Assembly: GCA_026417735.1 (NCBI GenBank)
Contig: JAOACR010000017.1
Span: 123,619-187,618 of the forward strand
Direction: 5' to 3'
DNA length: 64,000 nt
Origin: Kiritimatiellia bacterium
GTDB lineage: Bacteria; Verrucomicrobiota; Kiritimatiellia; PWTM01
The translations under genes and the position numbers were made by a program. This document shows, piece by piece, positions 17,856 through 26,845 of the stretch. The notes under the pieces were generated by a model, which saw only the letters and a list, made by a program, of their open reading frames with translations, did not search any database and was not told where the DNA came from. The stretch's first letter is position 1; every line of letters begins with the position of its first letter.

Positions 17856-18786
17856 CTTCCAGACCCCGCAGCGCCAGCCCTAAACACACCGACATTCGTC
17901 GCGCCAACCCCGCGTCGGAAACGAGCGCCCGCGCCCGCCCCTCGCAGCGAATCTGCGGGTCGCCCAGCGGAATCCACTCCTCCACGGCGACAGCCAACTC
18001 CCGCGCAAGGCCCGCCCTCAAGCGCTCATCCTCCGACCGCACGCCGGTCAACAGCAGGCGCCGCGCGGCCGGCATCCCAAACCGTGCCTCCGCGTACTCT
18101 TGCTGGCTGGCGATGTTCTCGGCAAGGTAATCGCTGATCGCCTCGCCGTCTGCAGCGCCGAATACGACCGTTCGCGCGGCAGCGCGCCCCTCGCGCGAGA
18201 TCTGCGCGATGTGCGCCTGTCGCCGGCCGATATCCACCACGAACACGACTTCATCGGTCGACCGGTTCCGGGCCAGCCAAAGCCACAGGTTCGCGAGCGC
18301 CAAGGGCGCAGCGTCCAACACCACCGGCACCACGCCGGCAAGCTCCAGGCGTCGCCGATACTGATCCACGGCTGCCCGCGGCGCCGCCGCAAAAATGCCC
18401 TCGCACCCCTCGCCGGAATGTCCACCACCATTGCGGCCAGCGATGTGGCAGTCCAGCACCAGCTCCGACGAAGGAATCTGCAGCGCCTCCTCCGCCTCCA
18501 AACGCACCGCGGAACGCACCTGTTCCTCCGTCAGCCCCTCATACCGAAAGTTCTGCAGCAATACCGCCCCGCCGCCGAGCGCAGTACACACCAAGCGACT
18601 GGGCATCCGCCCCCGCCGCCACAGATGCCGAATGACCCGAGCAACTTCCGCCTCTCCCGCCCCCTCCGGCACGGGTTCGTAACCGCCGTGCGTCACCGTC
18701 AGTCCGTCGCGCGAGGCTGTCACGCAGGCGGCGGCAACACCCTCCTCGCCGACGTCCAATCCTGCGATGAGCTCGCGAACCAGCAT
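17842..18786 (-). CDS. pilM: PilM-like actin-fold ATPase of the pilus assembly platform
   Basis: 314-residue cytoplasmic protein with the actin-like (FtsA/PilM) fold: LIAGLDVGEEGVAAACV at the start (phosphate 1), VRLEAEEALQIPSSELVLD (typical PilM block), and VVFVVDIGRRQAHIA (phosphate 2) near residue 180. It binds the N-terminus of PilN and recruits it to the alignment complex. It is followed directly by pilN-, pilO- and pilP-like genes. The family is usually about 340-370 residues, so this copy is slightly short. Confidence 0.82.
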   Translation of the reverse strand: MLVRELIAGLDVGEEGVAAACVTASRDGLTVTHGGYEPVPEGAGEAEVARVIRHLWRRGRMPSRLVCTALGGGAVLLQNFRYEGLTEEQVRSAVRLEAEEALQIPSSELVLDCHIAGRNGGGHSGEGCEGIFAAAPRAAVDQYRRRLELAGVVPVVLDAAPLALANLWLWLARNRSTDEVVFVVDIGRRQAHIAQISREGRAAARTVVFGAADGEAISDYLAENIASQQEYAEARFGMPAARRLLLTGVRSEDERLRAGLARELAVAVEEWIPLGDPQIRCEGRARALVSDAGLARRMSVCLGLALRGLEDGDH

Positions 18787-18826
18787 CCGAACACCACCAC
18801 CGGCCTGCCCGACGCGCCCGACGCCG

Positions 18827-19264
18827 TCACAGACCCGAGCGCGTGAAGGTTCCGTCCTGATCCAGCGTCACCATCACACCCGCTACAGCACCGGTCGTGC
18901 CAACGCACCGCAGCAGGAACCTGTGAGGCTCCACCTCCACGATCTGGTAGTTCTCCGATTTGAAGAACTGACCCTCCAGGTCCACCGGCCCGATCCCGGG
19001 CACCACCAGTGCCGGCCCAGGTGTGATTTCAACTCCGTTTGGAGTGCGGCTGTAGTTGCGCGTCTCCGCATACATCGCGCGCCAGGCGTTTCGGATCGTC
19101 CCCAGCCCGGCTTCAGCCTCGGTGATCATCGCGCGCTTTCGATTCACCTCCATCAGCGGCACCGCAACCGCCGCGAGGATCGCGACGATCACCGCAACAA
19201 TCATGAGCTCCGTCAGTGTGAAACCGTGAGCCGTGCACCGTCGCATGAGCCGACTATCGCGCAT
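18827..19264 (-). CDS. GspG-like pseudopilin, copy 3
   Basis: About 145 residues with a prepilin N-terminus AHGFTLTELMIVAVIVAILA (cut after Gly, Phe+1, Glu+5), then a globular domain of about 110 residues with AWRAMYAETRNY, VPGIGPVDLEGQFFKSENYQI and a final G-T-F-T-R-S-G-L. This is the most diverged of three tandem paralogues; it ends GTFTRSGL where copy 2 has GEFTRTGL. The start could be 19264 or 19246. Directly precedes pilM. Confidence 0.83.
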   Translation of the reverse strand: MRDSRLMRRCTAHGFTLTELMIVAVIVAILAAVAVPLMEVNRKRAMITEAEAGLGTIRNAWRAMYAETRNYSRTPNGVEITPGPALVVPGIGPVDLEGQFFKSENYQIVEVEPHRFLLRCVGTTGAVAGVMVTLDQDGTFTRSGL

Positions 19265-19355
19265 TCCGCATACCCACTCAAGCAACGCGGGCGGTGGGGG
19301 CCCGCGCCCACACCACCGCCCGCGCGGCTATCGGACCGCTCAACCGCAGGCCCGC

Positions 19356-19778
19356 TCACAGACCCGTGCGGGTGAACTCGCCTTTCTCGTTGAGCGTGAT
19401 CGTCACGCCGGCCACCTCACCCGTGCTGCCTTTCGCCTGGATGGTGTAGGTGTCCACCCCGATCGCGGCAATCGTGTAGTCAGTGGACTTGAAGTACTTG
19501 CCCTCCAGGTCTTCCGCAGTCACACCCGGAATCTTGGTCACCGGATCGTTCTGGCTAATGGTGTTGCCATTCGGATCCTTGTTGTAGGCCTTCGTCTCGG
19601 CGTACATCGCGCGGAGCGCCGTCCGAACACTGCCGAGCGCCGCCTCCGCCTCGGTCGCCATCGCCCGCTTCTTGTTGCCGCTCATCAGCGGAATTGCGAC
19701 TGCCGCGAGGATCGCAACGATCACCGCGACAACCATCAGTTCCACGAGCGTGAACCCACTCTTGCCTTTCGTTCTCAT
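19356..19778 (-). CDS. GspG-like pseudopilin, copy 2
   Basis: 140 residues, prepilin signal KSGFTLVELMVVAVIVAILA and the shared domain (RTALRAMYAETKAYNKDPNG, KIPGVTAEDLEGKYFKSTDY, GSTGEVAGVTITLNEKG). ATG 19778 was chosen over 19793 because GAGGAGACGGG lies just upstream of it. Likely a major pilin or pseudopilin subunit. Three such genes in a row suggest differing surface forms or a heteropolymer. Confidence 0.87.
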   Translation of the reverse strand: MRTKGKSGFTLVELMVVAVIVAILAAVAIPLMSGNKKRAMATEAEAALGSVRTALRAMYAETKAYNKDPNGNTISQNDPVTKIPGVTAEDLEGKYFKSTDYTIAAIGVDTYTIQAKGSTGEVAGVTITLNEKGEFTRTGL

Positions 19779-19941
19779 TTCCCGTCTCCTCATCCTTCAT
19801 TCCGTCCGGATACCGCCGGACGGTTCGTCTTTCCTCGTACCACCCGCAGCGACACCCGCCGCTGCGTCCCGGCCTTCGCCGGCCTTTCCTCCTCCCGCCG
19901 CCAGCTCGCGCCTGCGAGACCCGCGGCTCCCCAAATCCACC

Positions 19942-20391
19942 TCAAATCCCGGTCGTCTGCAGATTCCCACTCTGGTCGAGCGTGATCGTCACCCCTACCG
20001 TCTCACCCGTGCTGCCCTGGCACTTCAGCACGTAACTATCTCGCGAAATCGACTGAATCGAATAGTCCGACTCGCGGAAAAACTTCCCCGCGAGGTCCCC
20101 CGCACTAACTCCCGGAATCGCGGTGAGCGGATCGCCCGCCGAAAGCTGACTCCCATTAGGATCTCGCGAGTAATCCCGCGTTTCCGCATACATCGCCCGA
20201 AGACACGAGCGCGCCATCCCCAGCGCCGCCTGCGCCTCCGTCGCCATCGCCTTCTTCTTGCCCCCACCCATCAGCGGAATCGCAACAGACGCCAGCACCG
20301 CCACAATCACCGCCACCACCATCAGCTCCACCAACGTGAAGCCGCGCGCCGCTGCACGTTTCGCTGCTGGTCGCTGAATCATCATGTGCAC
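19942..20391 (-). CDS. GspG-like pseudopilin, copy 1
   Basis: 149 residues, ARGFTLVELMVVAVIVAVLA prepilin helix, then RSCLRAMYAETRDYSRDPNG, AIPGVSAGDLAGKFFRESDY and GSTGETVGVTITLDQSG. First gene of the minus-strand pilus-like operon; its upstream gap (20392-20757) contains an A/T-rich patch likely to hold the promoter. Two cysteines are present (RSCLRAM and VLKCQGS), which might form a disulfide. Confidence 0.86.
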   Translation of the reverse strand: MHMMIQRPAAKRAAARGFTLVELMVVAVIVAVLASVAIPLMGGGKKKAMATEAQAALGMARSCLRAMYAETRDYSRDPNGSQLSAGDPLTAIPGVSAGDLAGKFFRESDYSIQSISRDSYVLKCQGSTGETVGVTITLDQSGNLQTTGI

Positions 20392-20757
20392 ACCTCAGAC
20401 CAAGCAATCGCCGTGCCAAAACTCTCCACATCCGCCCATGCCCGTTCCAACGCCCAAATCAGCACCACTTGCCAAGCCGACAAATAAAACGTTTTTCAAA
20501 AATGAAAAAACATTCTGATAGAGCTCTCGGACCCCCCTCCCGATCCGCCGACCCCGCCGTGGAAACGGCATTCATTGTGGTACGCGCTGGCGTTTCCACC
20601 GCCGACCCGCGTTCGGGATCCCATCACAAGGTCGGCCGGCAGTCAAGAGCGATCCGCATGAGAAGGCGTCGCGCAGCCGGCCACCTCTTTGTCCGTATTT
20701 GCCCGACGCCTGTATCGGACAGAGACGCCGTCGGATAAACCCATCCTCCACAGCACT
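20392..20757. other. 366-base intergenic region with inverted repeats and an A/T-rich patch
   Basis: No convincing gene. An A/T-rich patch at about 20482-20522 is unusual for this genome and probably contains the pseudopilin promoter. Two inverted repeats follow: GTGGAAACG (20559-20567) with CGTTTCCAC (20591-20599), and GGCCGGC (20634-20640) with GCCGGCC (20676-20682). These could form an RNA or mark the 3' end of the lpd operon upstream of which they do not read; no T-rich terminator is seen. Confidence 0.5.
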
Positions 20758-22161
20758 TCAGCCGCGCCGTCGCGCGGGCGGAATGTGAACCGGATGCCCC
20801 TCCAGGACGTGCGCCGCCTCCATCCAGATCTCCCCGTAGGTCGGATGCGGATGAATCGTCCGGCCCAGCTCCTCCACCGTCAGCTCCGCGCGAATCGCCA
20901 CGGCTGCCTCGGAGATCAAATCCGTAGCGTGTGGGCCGACCGCTGCGGCGCCGACCAGCCGGCCGCTCTCTTCTTCAGCAAGCCATTTCACGAAACCGGT
21001 GGACTCCCCCGCCGCCACCGCCCTCCCCAATGCGGAAAATGGGAAACGCGCCACCCTCACCCGTACATTTTGGCGGCTCGCCTCGGCTTCTGTCAGACCG
21101 ACGAGCGCAACTTCCGGATGCGTGAAGATCACTCCCGGCACAAGCGTCTCGTTCGGCGAGGGCCGCCGGCCCAGCGCGTCCGACGCCGCAATCAACCCCT
21201 GCGAGGTCGCCGCGTGCGCGAGTTGCGGGCCGCCGTTCACGTCCCCGATCGCATACACTCCCGGCACGCGGGTCCGGTTCCAACGGTCCGCGCGCAGGTA
21301 GCCTTTCTCATCAGGTTCCAGCCCCGCGCGCTCCGGTGACAGCCCGTCCGTTACCGGCCGCCGGCCGACCGCCACCAGCAGACAGTCCCCCTCCATCGTC
21401 CTATCGCCCACACGCACCCGCACGCCCTCCTCCCCCGCCTCCACCGAGTCCGCGGGCCGGCCGCACAAAATCCGAATGCCCAGCTCCCGCTCCATCGAGC
21501 GCCGCACCTCCGCCCGCGCGTCCGCATCCAGCAGCAACAGGATGTCCTCCAGCAGCTCGACGATCGTCACCTCCGCGCCGGCCATCGCCGCCAGGCATGC
21601 GATTTCGCACCCGATGTACCCGCCGCCCAGCACAATCAGCCGCTGCGGCCGTTCTCTCAGCTCGAGAAACGCGCGGCTGTCGTTCACCCGCGGATGACGC
21701 GGCAGAAACGCCGGCATCGCGGAGGTTGACCCCGTCGCGACGATCACCCGCCGACTCCGGATCCACCGCGTGCCCTCCGCCCCGCGAACCGCCAGCCGGT
21801 CCGCGGTCACAAACGACGCCTCGCCCGAGAGCATCTCGACGCCGTTCGCCTTCAGCAGCGCCCGCACGCCGCCGGCGAGCCGCTCGACCACGCGGTCCTT
21901 GTGCGCCGCGAGCGCCGCGTAATCCACCCAGACACCCTCCGCCCGCACACCCATGCCGCCTGCGTGTCGCACCGCGCGCGCAAGGCCCGCCGCCGCGATC
22001 ATCGCCTTGGTCGGGATGCACCCCCAATTCAAACAGGTCCCGCCCCACGCCTCCCGCTCGACGATCGCAGTTTTCGCGCCGAGCTGCGCCGCCCGAATCG
22101 CCGCCGGATACCCACCGGGGCCGGCACCAATCACCACCACGTCGTAGCCGTCGGTGCTCAT
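20758..22161 (-). CDS. lpdA: Dihydrolipoyl dehydrogenase (E3)
   Basis: 467 residues, the normal length for the FAD flavoprotein that reoxidises dihydrolipoamide on E2. FAD motif VVVIGAGPGGYPAAIRAAQLG in parts, redox pair in GGTCLNWGCIPTKA (CxxxxC), NAD motif VLGGGYIGCEIA, second FAD motif GVYAIGDVNGGPQLAH, and the C-terminal catalytic H-P-H-P-T-x-x-E. Last gene of the three-gene operon after E2 (31-base gap). Confidence 0.96.
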   Translation of the reverse strand: MSTDGYDVVVIGAGPGGYPAAIRAAQLGAKTAIVEREAWGGTCLNWGCIPTKAMIAAAGLARAVRHAGGMGVRAEGVWVDYAALAAHKDRVVERLAGGVRALLKANGVEMLSGEASFVTADRLAVRGAEGTRWIRSRRVIVATGSTSAMPAFLPRHPRVNDSRAFLELRERPQRLIVLGGGYIGCEIACLAAMAGAEVTIVELLEDILLLLDADARAEVRRSMERELGIRILCGRPADSVEAGEEGVRVRVGDRTMEGDCLLVAVGRRPVTDGLSPERAGLEPDEKGYLRADRWNRTRVPGVYAIGDVNGGPQLAHAATSQGLIAASDALGRRPSPNETLVPGVIFTHPEVALVGLTEAEASRQNVRVRVARFPFSALGRAVAAGESTGFVKWLAEEESGRLVGAAAVGPHATDLISEAAVAIRAELTVEELGRTIHPHPTYGEIWMEAAHVLEGHPVHIPPARRRG

Positions 22162-22191
22162 CGTTGTGGCCTCCGCTGCGCCGCCATCCCC

Positions 22192-23571
22192 TCACACCCA
22201 CGACCGCCACACGGCAGGGTCCTCGAGCCGCACCCGGATCGCGTTCGCAAAACGCGCCGCCGTCGCGCCATCCACCAGTCGGTGATCCGCCGAAAGCGTG
22301 ATCCGCATGATCTGCCGCACCTCCACCCGCCCGTCGCGCACCCATGGGGTCGCGCGCGTGCTCGCCACCGCCAGGATCGCGCCCTCGCCCGGATTGATGA
22401 TGGCGGTGAACTGTTCCACGTCGAGCATGCCCATGTTCGAGATCGTGAACGTGCCGCCGCTCATCTCGTCCGGCGTCAGCTTGCCCGCACGTGCCTTCTC
22501 CACCAGCGCCGCCGCCCGCTCGTGGAGCTCGAGGAACGAGAGCTCGTCCGCATCCCGCACCACCGGCACCACGAGGCCCGCGTCGAGCGCGACCGCGATT
22601 CCCAGGTGCACCCGGGTTGAACGCCACACCTGGCGGCCGTCCGTATGGCTGTTCATCTGCGGGAACTCCACCAGCGCCTGAACCACCGCCTCCGCAATGA
22701 AGTCCGTCACCGTGTAGGGCGCACCCTCTGCCTTCAGTCGCTGCCGGAACGCCAGCAGCTCGGTCATGTCCACCGGCACCGTCACAAAAAAGTGCGGCGT
22801 CGTCGTAAAACTGTGGGTCAGCCGTTGCGCGATCACCTGCCGCATCCGGCTCATCGGCTGCGGCCGTTCCGCGATCGCCCGTTGTACGTCTTCGACGCGA
22901 ATGCGGCCGTGTTCGCCCGTACCGCGCACCGTCAGGATGTCCACGCCCTCGCGCCGCGCCAGTTCCTTCGCGGCCGGGGTGATCCGCAACGCAGCGTATC
23001 CCTGCGCCTCGAGCCAGGCGTTCACGTCGCGCTCGGTGATCCGCCCTCCCGGACCGCTGCCCGGCACGCGCGCCGGATCAATCGCCGCCTCCCGCGCGCG
23101 CCGACGCGCCCGCGGACTGATCCGCAGCCGGCTTGGCTCCGCCACCGGCGCCACGGGTGCAACCGGCATCGGCGACGACGCTCTCGACACGGGCTCCGGC
23201 GGAGGCGTCTCGGCCGAAACACGCGCGGGGACCGCTGGTGCGGAGGAGACCACTGCGGCCGTTCGCGTCGCGGCGGGCGCCACCGCCGAGCGCGCCGCGG
23301 GCGCCGGCGGCGCGACTTCCGGTATCGCCTCGCCCGGCTGGCCGATGAACGCGACCGTCGCCTGCACCGGCACCGTCGCGCCCTCCTTCGCGATGATTTT
23401 CAGCAGCGTCCCCTCATAAAAACTCTCGACCTCCATGTTCGCCTTGTCGGTCTCGATCTCGAACAGGATGTCGCCCTTCGCGACCGGATCTCCCTCGCGC
23501 TTATGCCAACGCAGAATCGTGCACTCCTCGGTGAACTGCCCCGGTTTCGGCATCGCAACCGCATGCGGCAT
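22192..23571 (-). CDS. 2-oxoacid dehydrogenase E2 (dihydrolipoamide acyltransferase)
   Basis: 459 residues. One lipoyl domain (1-78) with the lipoylated lysine in IETDKANMEVES, a long Ala/Pro linker, then two E3/E1-binding domains in a row (LRISPRARRRAREAAIDP and RITERDVNAWL; then LRITPAAKELARREGVDI and RIRVEDVQRAI), and the catalytic domain ending in SADHRLVDGATAARF (HxxxDG). The longer open frame to 24396 is shadow; ATG 23571 has GGAGGAAAC upstream. Acetyl transfer to CoA is assumed because E1 looks like pyruvate or acetoin dehydrogenase. Confidence 0.93.
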   Translation of the reverse strand: MPHAVAMPKPGQFTEECTILRWHKREGDPVAKGDILFEIETDKANMEVESFYEGTLLKIIAKEGATVPVQATVAFIGQPGEAIPEVAPPAPAARSAVAPAATRTAAVVSSAPAVPARVSAETPPPEPVSRASSPMPVAPVAPVAEPSRLRISPRARRRAREAAIDPARVPGSGPGGRITERDVNAWLEAQGYAALRITPAAKELARREGVDILTVRGTGEHGRIRVEDVQRAIAERPQPMSRMRQVIAQRLTHSFTTTPHFFVTVPVDMTELLAFRQRLKAEGAPYTVTDFIAEAVVQALVEFPQMNSHTDGRQVWRSTRVHLGIAVALDAGLVVPVVRDADELSFLELHERAAALVEKARAGKLTPDEMSGGTFTISNMGMLDVEQFTAIINPGEGAILAVASTRATPWVRDGRVEVRQIMRITLSADHRLVDGATAARFANAIRVRLEDPAVWRSWV

Positions 23572-23606
23572 GGCTCGGTTTCCTCCGATTCGGCGCCGTC
23601 CGGCGC

Positions 23607-25904
23607 TCACAGAATCCGGCGCGCGGCGGCGATCATGTCCTGCGCGTTCGGCAGAAACGCAGCCTCCAGAATGTGCGACTGCGGCGCGATCCCGTCTTTC
23701 GCGCCCACGCGCACCACCGGCGCGTCTAGGTCGTCGAACGCCTTCTCCACAATCCGCGACACAATCTCCGCGGTGAAACTGCCGATCTGCACCGCCTGGC
23801 TGACCACCACGCAGCGCCCCGTCTTTGCGACCGACCGCAGAATCGTCTCCTCGTCCAGCGGCACCAGCGACCGAATGTCCACCACCTCCGCCTCGACGCC
23901 CTCCTTCGCGAGCACCTCCGCGGCCTTCAACGCATCCAAAATCGCCGGCCCCCAGCCCACAAACGTCAGGTCTCGTCCCTCCCGCTTCACGTCCGCGACA
24001 CCGATCGGCACCAGGTACTCCTCCTCCGGCACCACACCCTTCTCCGAATAGAGCAATTGCGACTCGACGAACATCACCGGGTTGTCGTCGCGGATCGAGG
24101 CCTTGATCAGCCCCTTGGCGTCGTACGGCGTCGATGGATACACCACGTAGAGCCCCGGGATGTGCGCGAACACGCTCTCGAGCGTTTGCGAGTGCTGGCC
24201 GCCGTAGCCCTTGCCCCCACCGACCGACGCGCGGATCACCAGCGGCAGCGTCGTCTGCCCGCCGCTCATGTAGTGCCACTTCGCCGCCTGGTTGCTGATC
24301 TGGTCCGACGCCATCAGCGCGAAGTCCATGTACATCAGCTCCGCGACCGGCCGCAGCCCGATCATCGCCGCGCCCACCGCGGTGCCGCAGATGCACGCCT
24401 CGGAAATCGGCGTGTTGAACACCCGCTCGCGGCCGAAGGTCTCCAGCATCCCCTTCGTCAGCTTGAACGCGTTGCCGTACTCCGCGACGTCCTCCCCATA
24501 CAGGATCACCCGCCGGTCCCGCAGCATCTCCTCGACCATGCCCTCCTTGATCGCGTCGCGGTAGTTGATGCGCCCCTCCGCGTCGCGCTTCACCCTCGAC
24601 GCGTCACGGTCGAGCACCGTTACGTTCCGAAACTCGGGCGGCACCTCGTCGCAGCGCCGGTCAGTGTACATGAAGCGGAGCACCTCCTCGGGCTTGGGGT
24701 CCGGCGCCTCCGCGGCGCGGATCGCCGCGCGCGTGTTGCGCTCCCGCACCCGCGTCTCGATCGCGGCCAGCTCCTCCGCACTGGCGACGCGCGCCTCGAG
24801 CAGCTGTCGCCGAAAGCTCTCCACCGGGTCCACCGCGCGCCAGGCCGCCTCCTCGTCCTTCGTGCGGTACTCCACGCGGGGGTCGCCGAGCGAGTGCCCG
24901 TAGTAGCGGTAGGTGATCACGTCCAGCAACACCGGTCCCTCGCCCGCGCGGCAGCGCTCCGCCGCGCGCTGCACCGCGTCCCACACCGCCAACACGTCCA
25001 TGCCGTTCACCACCTCCGCGTGCAGGTTGTTTTCGGCGAACCCAGCGCCGCGCCGCGCCAGCCACCGCACGCCGAGCACCTCGTCCACCGAACGCCCCGT
25101 CATCGCGTAGAGGTTGTCCTGGATCAAGAAAATGATCGGCAGCCCGAACGGCCGGTCCCCCGCCAGGTGGTTCGTCCACTGCGCCTGCGCGGCGAAATTC
25201 AGCGACTCGAGCACTACGCCGTTCGCGTAGGCGCCATCGCCCGCAAAACAGCAGACGATGTCAGAGGCGCGCAGATACCTCAGCGCCATCGCCGCGCCGG
25301 TCGCGATCGGCACGCCGCCACCGACAATCGCGTTCGCCCCCAAGTGCCCGATCCGGAAGTCCGCGATGTGCATGCCGCCACCGCGCCCGCGGCAGTAGCC
25401 GTCCTCCTTGCCGAACAGCTCCGCGATCGTGCGGTACACATGGTCCTCCAGCACTTCCTCCAGCAGCGCCGCACCGCTCGCACTGGAGCCCGGCACGCGC
25501 GAGCGCAGCTCCGCCTCCCCCATCCGGCGGATCGCCGCACACCCTTTCGCAAGGCTATCGCCGTGGCCGCGGTGCGTGCTCGTGATCCGATCGCGCAGCC
25601 GCAGCGCCGAGCAGGCGCCGACCGACGTCCCCTCCTGCCCGATCGACACGTGCGTCGGCCCCCGGTAGTTGTAGCCGGGCAGCGGATCGTACGCGCCCGA
25701 CCGGAGCCGCACGATCATGTCCTCCACCTCGCGCACGATCAGCATGTCCTCAAAAATCTCCAGCGCGGTCGCCGGTGTGAGACGCCCGGCGGCGAGTTCC
25801 CCCGCCAGCGTACCGCGGTACTGAAACCCCGGGATCCGCCCGCAGTCGATCTCAAACGGTGTGAAGTCCGGCCTCAGATCGCTCAAATAGTTCGGTTTGC
25901 TCAT
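23607..25904 (-). CDS. 2-oxoacid dehydrogenase E1, fused alpha and beta chains
   Basis: 765 residues joining both halves of the heterotetrameric E1. Alpha part about 1-400: GPTHVSIGQEGTSVGA, THRGHGDSLAKG, the thiamine-diphosphate motif from CCFAGDGAYANG to LIQDN, and YRYYGHSLGD. Beta part about 440-765: INYRDAIKEGMVEEML, YGEDVAEYGNAFKLTKGM, NTPISEACICGTAVGAAM and WGPAILDALKAAEVL. The alpha part contains an extra AELRSRVPGSSASG loop. First gene of the E1-E2-E3 operon. Pyruvate or acetoin is the likely substrate; specificity cannot be read from the sequence. ATG 25904 has GGAGAGG. Confidence 0.93.
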   Translation of the reverse strand: MSKPNYLSDLRPDFTPFEIDCGRIPGFQYRGTLAGELAAGRLTPATALEIFEDMLIVREVEDMIVRLRSGAYDPLPGYNYRGPTHVSIGQEGTSVGACSALRLRDRITSTHRGHGDSLAKGCAAIRRMGEAELRSRVPGSSASGAALLEEVLEDHVYRTIAELFGKEDGYCRGRGGGMHIADFRIGHLGANAIVGGGVPIATGAAMALRYLRASDIVCCFAGDGAYANGVVLESLNFAAQAQWTNHLAGDRPFGLPIIFLIQDNLYAMTGRSVDEVLGVRWLARRGAGFAENNLHAEVVNGMDVLAVWDAVQRAAERCRAGEGPVLLDVITYRYYGHSLGDPRVEYRTKDEEAAWRAVDPVESFRRQLLEARVASAEELAAIETRVRERNTRAAIRAAEAPDPKPEEVLRFMYTDRRCDEVPPEFRNVTVLDRDASRVKRDAEGRINYRDAIKEGMVEEMLRDRRVILYGEDVAEYGNAFKLTKGMLETFGRERVFNTPISEACICGTAVGAAMIGLRPVAELMYMDFALMASDQISNQAAKWHYMSGGQTTLPLVIRASVGGGKGYGGQHSQTLESVFAHIPGLYVVYPSTPYDAKGLIKASIRDDNPVMFVESQLLYSEKGVVPEEEYLVPIGVADVKREGRDLTFVGWGPAILDALKAAEVLAKEGVEAEVVDIRSLVPLDEETILRSVAKTGRCVVVSQAVQIGSFTAEIVSRIVEKAFDDLDAPVVRVGAKDGIAPQSHILEAAFLPNAQDMIAAARRIL

Positions 25905-25959
25905 TCGCCTCTCCATTCCGCCCAGCGGCCCGTGCGCGCCGCCCGGCTGTTCCGCGCGA

Positions 25960-26733
25960 TCATGCGCTCACCAGTGTCGCGCCGGCCGCGCGGATGCGGC
26001 GCGCCCACTCCGGCCCCAACCGGCCATCCGTAATCAACACGTCCACATCGCGCAGGTGCCCCGCCCGCGCGAACGACACCTTCCCGAACTTGCTGCGGTC
26101 GGCCAGCAGCACCACGCGCGCCGACCGCCGCATCACCCACTCCTTCGTGAACGCCTCCGCCGGATCGGTGGTGGTGATCTCGCCGTCCGGCCCGATCCCC
26201 ATCGCCCCCATGAACGCGACATCCATCTGCAGCACGTCCAACACGTGCCGCGTCAGCGGTCCCACCAGCGTCTGGCTGAGCCGCCGCAGCTCGCCGCCAA
26301 TCAGAATCGTCCGCGGCCCCTGACCCGCCAGCTCCACCGCCGCGCGCAGCGAGTTCGTCACCACCACCACGTCCTGCCGCGTCCGCAGCGCGCGCGCCAG
26401 CGCCAACACCGTGCTGCCCCCGTCCAGATACACCGTCATGCCCGGCATGATCTGCGCCAGCGCCGCCTCCGCAATCCTCGCCTTCTCCCGCGCCGCGCGG
26501 CCGGCCTTGTCCTCAAACCCCGGCTCCTCCAGCCGGCTCTCCACGCTCACCGCGCCACCGTGCACCCGCCTCAGCTCCCCCCGCCGCTCCAGCGCCGCCA
26601 GATCCCGCCGCAGCGTCGCCGCGGAGGCGCCCACCCGCCGGCACAGCTCGCCGACCCGCAGAATCCGCGCCTCGCGCAGCGCTTCGCGAATCCTCTCCCA
26701 CCGCTCGACCGGCAGCTGGCCGTTTCGGATCAT
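25960..26733 (-). CDS. DeoR-family transcriptional regulator
   Basis: 257 residues. N-terminal DeoR helix-turn-helix (ERIREALREARILRVGELCRR, in part; SAATLRRDLAALERRGEL; RVHGGAV is the family end motif), followed by the sugar-phosphate sensing domain with ISGs-like positions YLDGGSTVLALA, VVVTNSLRAAVEL, LIGGELRRLSQTLVGP and ADRSKFGKVSFA. DeoR members usually respond to phosphorylated sugars. It lies upstream of the E1-E2-E3 operon in the same direction and divergent to a glycosyltransferase. ATG 26733 is preferred; an in-frame ATG further up overlaps the -10 box. Confidence 0.92.
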   Translation of the reverse strand: MIRNGQLPVERWERIREALREARILRVGELCRRVGASAATLRRDLAALERRGELRRVHGGAVSVESRLEEPGFEDKAGRAAREKARIAEAALAQIMPGMTVYLDGGSTVLALARALRTRQDVVVVTNSLRAAVELAGQGPRTILIGGELRRLSQTLVGPLTRHVLDVLQMDVAFMGAMGIGPDGEITTTDPAEAFTKEWVMRRSARVVLLADRSKFGKVSFARAGHLRDVDVLITDGRLGPEWARRIRAAGATLVSA

Positions 26734-26789
26734 GATCGAATGTGATGAGTATAGCATGATTGTGATCAAATGCAATCAGAAGCGATCAT
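26732..26789. promoter_or_regulatory. DeoR promoter with extended -10 and nested inverted repeats
   Basis: On the minus strand TTGCAT (26770-26775), 16 bases, then TATACT (26748-26753) preceded by TGC, an extended -10. The region is framed by ATGATCG (26732-26738) and CGATCAT (26783-26789), and GATTG (26758-26762) pairs with CAATC (26773-26777) across the -35/spacer. This is the likely autoregulatory operator. The region is strikingly A/T-rich for this genome. The leader before the ATG would be only about 7 bases. Confidence 0.55.
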
Positions 26790-26845
26790 GCCAGATGCCC
26801 GCGTCGCTCGCCGAGCATCGGCCGGCATGCTATAGCCACCGCCCG

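Noticed and set aside
20425..20470. A sigma54-like promoter (TTGGCA...TGCT) upstream of the pseudopilins
   Set aside because: GG and GC are 10 bases apart instead of the 12 required, so the -24/-12 spacing does not fit.
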